The notes below the pieces were generated by a model, which saw nothing but the letters and a program-made list of their open reading frames with translations, made no database searches and was not told the DNA's origin. A stretch of DNA of 17,660 nt from Tannerella sp. (GTDB lineage: Bacteria; Bacteroidota; Bacteroidia; Bacteroidales; Tannerellaceae), in assembly GCA_031275525.1 (NCBI GenBank), contig JAISOP010000155.1:1-17660 (forward strand), given 5' to 3'. Every line of letters starts with the position of its first letter. Position 1 is the first letter of the stretch. A program made the position numbers and the translations under genes. Positions 14,940 to 17,660 of the stretch are shown here, in pieces.

Positions 14940-16034
14940 TTATATATGATTCGTATAATAATTCGTATAATAGTCGATGTTTTCCTTCACCAGGATGTCG
15001 ATGGGCATGAAATTCATCTTTTTAACCGGCTGGTTGACCTGGTGATAAAACAGCGCTTTCACGCTGTTGTATCCCTGCTCTTCGGGATGCTGCGCAATCA
15101 GGTGCGAAACGATGCCGTTTTTCAGATAGGGAATATTGATTTTGATGGCGTCATAGCCGACAAGCGCGAAATCGAACTTCTCCCGCTTGAGAAACCAGGA
15201 GGCGACCATACCTACCCGCGAATTGAACAGGATGCCGCCCCCAAACCGGTTCTGCGGCCGGATAAGACGGTTCAGCAACTGTTCGTTTTTCCAGGGGGAT
15301 TTGGCCAGTAGGAAGGCGAGACGAATCTCACCCTGGAAACCGGCTTCGGACAGGTAGCTCCGGAAGCCCTCTTCGCGCCGGGCGCATTGTGTTGACTCGA
15401 AACGCGTATGGTCCATCACATTAAAAATAATGACATTGTCATCCTTCCGGATTCGCTCAAGCAGTAGTCGGCCCCCGACATAGCCCGACTGGAAGGAATC
15501 CGGCCCGTTATAGGCCAGGCAATTTGTGCCCTCCACCCAGGCATCGATTAAAACGTAGGGCGTTTTCTGTTTGTCAAGCCATTGCGCCAGCCGCAAAACG
15601 CTTTTCCCGAACAGGGTGGCAATAATGACTCCCTGTACATCCATTTGCTTGATTGACCGGATGAGCGTGTCAAAACTTTTTTTATCGTACTGGTCAAAGG
15701 GGAGTTGTTTGACTTCCACATGGAAGCTGGCATACTCTCGCTCGGCCTTGCGGATGCCCTCATTGACTTTAGACCAGTATTCGCCCGGCAAAAAGGCGGG
15801 GATAAGCGAGAGGATGCGGCAGGGCTTTCCGGCTACAGGCGAAGCGGACACCCGACTGGACGGATAGCTGGTTTCCGCTATCGCCTGTTGTATTTTTTCC
15901 CGCGCTTCCTCTGAAACATTTCCCCGGTTGTGCAATACACGGTCCACCGTCCCGGTCGAAACGCCGGCCATCGCAGCAATATCCACAATCCGGCAGTTTG
16001 TTTTCTTTGTTTTTTTTGTCGCATTCTTTTTCAT
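14940..16034 (-). CDS. LacI-family transcriptional regulator
   Basis: The 364-residue product has an N-terminal LacI helix-turn-helix (IVDIAAMAGVSTGTVDRVLH, 16-35, with the hinge helix following) and a periplasmic-binding-protein-like sensor domain from about residue 72 to the end. The basic leader MKKNATKKTKKTN precedes the DNA-binding domain. It heads a three-gene operon with a dehydrogenase and a sugar kinase and probably controls that operon in response to a hexuronate or its breakdown product. Autoregulation is likely because it is the first gene behind the shared promoter. The sensor domain belongs to the group in which LacI proteins bind sugar-like ligands, but the ligand cannot be read from the sequence. 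The divergent neighbour is tyrS, probably unrelated in regulation. Confidence 0.9.
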   Translation of the reverse strand: MKKNATKKTKKTNCRIVDIAAMAGVSTGTVDRVLHNRGNVSEEAREKIQQAIAETSYPSSRVSASPVAGKPCRILSLIPAFLPGEYWSKVNEGIRKAEREYASFHVEVKQLPFDQYDKKSFDTLIRSIKQMDVQGVIIATLFGKSVLRLAQWLDKQKTPYVLIDAWVEGTNCLAYNGPDSFQSGYVGGRLLLERIRKDDNVIIFNVMDHTRFESTQCARREEGFRSYLSEAGFQGEIRLAFLLAKSPWKNEQLLNRLIRPQNRFGGGILFNSRVGMVASWFLKREKFDFALVGYDAIKINIPYLKNGIVSHLIAQHPEEQGYNSVKALFYHQVNQPVKKMNFMPIDILVKENIDYYTNYYTNHI

Positions 16035-16121
16035 GAAAGCATCACAATTTTATCCCTTTTCCCGTATGATTATTATCAAACCTGTCTTGTACGTCTATCT
16101 TTTCATGCCTTTTGCATGGTG

Positions 16122-16139
16122 TGTGTACACATTGCGCAA
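16122..16139. promoter_or_regulatory. Candidate LacI operator at the operon start
   Basis: A perfect 10-bp palindrome TGTGTACACA (16122-16131) adjoins TTGCGCAA (16132-16139), which has the central CG usual in LacI-family operators and touches the -7 box. A looser inverted repeat CATGC-CTTTT-GCATG lies at 16104-16118. Which of these is bound, if any, cannot be told. Confidence 0.35.
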
Positions 16140-16144
16140 ATGTA
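16137..16144 (-). promoter_or_regulatory. -7 element of the LacI-dehydrogenase-kinase operon
   Basis: The minus strand reads TACATTTG, a full match to TAnnTTTG. Transcription would start near 16131, about 97 nt before the LacI ATG. Twenty bases upstream is a T run rather than a clear TTG, so the -33 element is weak. Confidence 0.55.
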
Positions 16145-16170
16145 CGGATTTCCTGAAAAAAAAATACATC

Positions 16171-16200
16171 TTGCAAAAAAAATAATTTGTTGTATCTTTG
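16171..16200 (+). promoter_or_regulatory. tyrS promoter, near-consensus Bacteroidota type
   Basis: TTG at 16171-16173, a 19-bp A/T-rich spacer and TATCTTTG at 16193-16200 match the Bacteroidota housekeeping promoter fully. The start would be near 16206, leaving a leader of about 20 nt. It is back to back with the operon promoter, with about 26 bp between the two nearest elements. Confidence 0.85.
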
Positions 16201-16227
16201 CGCACCAATAAATAAGCCTTTTAAACA

Positions 16228-17520
16228 GTGAATTTAGTTGAAGAATTAAGATGGAGGGGCATGATTCACAACATGACGCCCGGTACGGAAGAACAATTGC
16301 AAAAGGAAATGACTTCGGCGTATGTAGGAATTGATCCGACAGCCGATTCGTTGCATATCGGTCATTTGGTGAGTGTGATGATGTTGAGGCATTTCCAGCG
16401 TGCCGGTCACCGGCCGATTGCCCTGATTGGCGGCGCCACAGGTATGATTGGCGACCCTTCCATGAAGTCTGCCGAACGTAACCTGCTGGACGAATCCATT
16501 TTGAGGCATAATCAGCACTGCATTGGAAAACAGTTGGCGCGGTTTCTCGATTTTGAGTCAAACGTGCCCAATGCCGCCAAATTAGTCAATAACTACGACT
16601 GGATGAAAGACTATACGTTCCTGAATTTCATCCGCGACATTGGAAAAATGATTACCGTCAATTACATGATGGCCAAAGATTCCGTCAAAAAGCGGCTGAG
16701 TTCCGAATCCAAAACGGGTATGTCCTTTACGGAATTTTCCTACCAACTGTTGCAGGGCTACGATTTTCTGTATCTATATGAGCACGAAGGCTGCCGCTTG
16801 CAAATGGGCGGTTCCGACCAGTGGGGAAACATCACAACCGGTACGGAACTGATTCGCCGCAAAACAGGCGGAGAAGCGTTTGCGTTGACCTGCCCGCTAA
16901 TCACCAAGGCCGACGGCGGAAAATTCGGCAAAACGGAATCCGGCAACGTCTGGCTGGACCGTCGCTATACATCGCCCTACAAATTTTACCAGTTCTGGCT
17001 GAACGTGAGCGACGATGACGCCGCCAAATACATCAAGATTTTCACCGCCTTAAGCCGGGAAGAAATAGCTGAGATAGAAAAGGAACAGGCTGCGGCGCCG
17101 CATTTGCGACCGTTACAGAAACGCCTGAGCAGGGAGGTAACCGTCCTGGTACATTCGCAGGAAGATTACGATGCGGCGGTGGAAGCGTCCGGTATTTTGT
17201 TTGGGAACTCGACTTCCGAAACATTGAAAAAACTGGATGAAGACACCTTACTGGCCGTGTTTGAAGGTGTTCCGCAGTTCGAAATTTCGCGCGACGAACT
17301 GGCCGGCGGTATCAAAGCAATCGACCTTTGCACGGAAAAAGCGGCTGTGTTCCCTTCCAAAGGCGAGATGCGCAAACTGGTACAAAGCGGTGGCGTCAGT
17401 TTGAACAAGGAAAAACTGACCGAACCGGAACAACTGATTCACACTCAAAATTTGTTGAACAACAAATATTTGTTGCTCCAGCGCGGCAAGAAAAACTACT
17501 TTTTGCTGATTGCCAAATGA
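16228..17520 (+). CDS. tyrS: Tyrosyl-tRNA synthetase
   Basis: TyrRS attaches tyrosine to tRNA-Tyr. The 430-residue product has the class I core: HIGH at 43-46 (DSLHIGHLVSVM), GGATGMIGDPS (68-78), GGSDQWGNI (194-202) in the tyrosine pocket, and KFGKT (232-236) as the KMSKS-equivalent loop. The C-terminal part from about 365 is an S4-like tRNA-binding domain (EMRKLVQSGGVSLN). The start is GTG at 16228, chosen because MNLVEELRWRG is the normal N-terminus of this family; the next ATG at 16261 would remove it. Leader length and promoter position fit the GTG. It is a single-gene unit followed by tRNA-Gln. Confidence 0.97.
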   Translation: MNLVEELRWRGMIHNMTPGTEEQLQKEMTSAYVGIDPTADSLHIGHLVSVMMLRHFQRAGHRPIALIGGATGMIGDPSMKSAERNLLDESILRHNQHCIGKQLARFLDFESNVPNAAKLVNNYDWMKDYTFLNFIRDIGKMITVNYMMAKDSVKKRLSSESKTGMSFTEFSYQLLQGYDFLYLYEHEGCRLQMGGSDQWGNITTGTELIRRKTGGEAFALTCPLITKADGGKFGKTESGNVWLDRRYTSPYKFYQFWLNVSDDDAAKYIKIFTALSREEIAEIEKEQAAAPHLRPLQKRLSREVTVLVHSQEDYDAAVEASGILFGNSTSETLKKLDEDTLLAVFEGVPQFEISRDELAGGIKAIDLCTEKAAVFPSKGEMRKLVQSGGVSLNKEKLTEPEQLIHTQNLLNNKYLLLQRGKKNYFLLIAK

Positions 17521-17538
17521 CCCTTGGTCTTAAAATAG

Positions 17539-17569
17539 TTGCAAGTGTGAAATAAAATCCTCACCTTTG
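17539..17569 (+). promoter_or_regulatory. Promoter of the tRNA-Gln gene
   Basis: TTG at 17539-17541 and CACCTTTG at 17562-17569 are 20 bp apart, matching the Bacteroidota promoter except for the first base of the -7 box. The start would be near 17575, about 26 nt before the tRNA. Confidence 0.65.
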
Positions 17570-17600
17570 CACCGCTATAGTGAATTATTGTTTTAGTGGA

Positions 17601-17660
17601 TGTCTCATGGTGTAACGGTAGCACAACAGGTTTTGGTTCTGTTTGTCCAAGTTCGAATCT
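17601..17660 (+). tRNA. tRNA-Gln (UUG anticodon), 3' end cut by window
   Basis: The acceptor 5' strand is TGTCTCA (17601-17607). The D arm is GTG...CAC (17610-17624), the anticodon stem ACAGG/TCTGT (17626-17630 and 17638-17642), and the loop TTTTGGT with anticodon TTG at 17633-17635. The T stem begins CCAAG (17647-17651) and the T loop is TTCGAAT (17652-17658). The last part of the T stem, the acceptor 3' strand and the end lie beyond 17660. Confidence 0.93.

Overview
This window is a stretch of bacterial chromosome from Bacteroidota, most likely order Bacteroidales. It encodes SprA, the outer-membrane translocon of the type IX secretion system (T9SS), which is confined to that phylum. Several promoters fit the phylum-specific pattern (TTG near -33, 19-21 bp spacer, TAnnTTTG near -7), and the protein sequences are Bacteroidales-like. 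Coding DNA, especially sprA, is rich in G and C for this order, which explains the many long antisense open frames. An oral or gut Tannerella/Porphyromonas-like genome would fit, but the genus is a guess.

Layout. 1-522: non-coding, with a degenerate tandem repeat pair, two hairpins and a candidate promoter. 523-8588 (+): ruvA and sprA, joined by a one-base TAATG overlap; sprA carries a C10 homopolymer. 8589-9003: convergent intergenic region packed with short repeats (four 23-bp palindromic units, a degenerate 21-bp repeat, a perfect 16-bp palindrome and four 9-bp units). 9004-12279 (-): a tight four-gene cluster read nitroreductase, DUF2461, SAM methyltransferase, dusB. 12280-13010: nitroreductase leader and promoter, a 13-unit array of 23-bp palindrome-bearing repeats, and the terminator of the next operon. 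13011-16034 (-): LacI-type regulator, short-chain dehydrogenase and PfkB sugar kinase, probably part of a hexuronate/2-keto-3-deoxygluconate route. 16035-16227: divergent promoter region. 16228-17520 (+): tyrS. 17601-17660 (+): tRNA-Gln(UUG), cut by the window end.

How the parts fit. ruvA and sprA look co-transcribed and translationally coupled. The LacI regulator heads its own operon and probably controls it; a clear intrinsic terminator closes that operon. The mannonate dehydratase and KDPG aldolase needed to complete the pathway are not here. The most unusual content is non-coding: two unrelated-sequence arrays with the same 23-bp period, each unit built on an inverted repeat, and a C10 tract that could switch the T9SS translocon off by slippage. 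No complete new multi-gene system is evident from the sequence alone.
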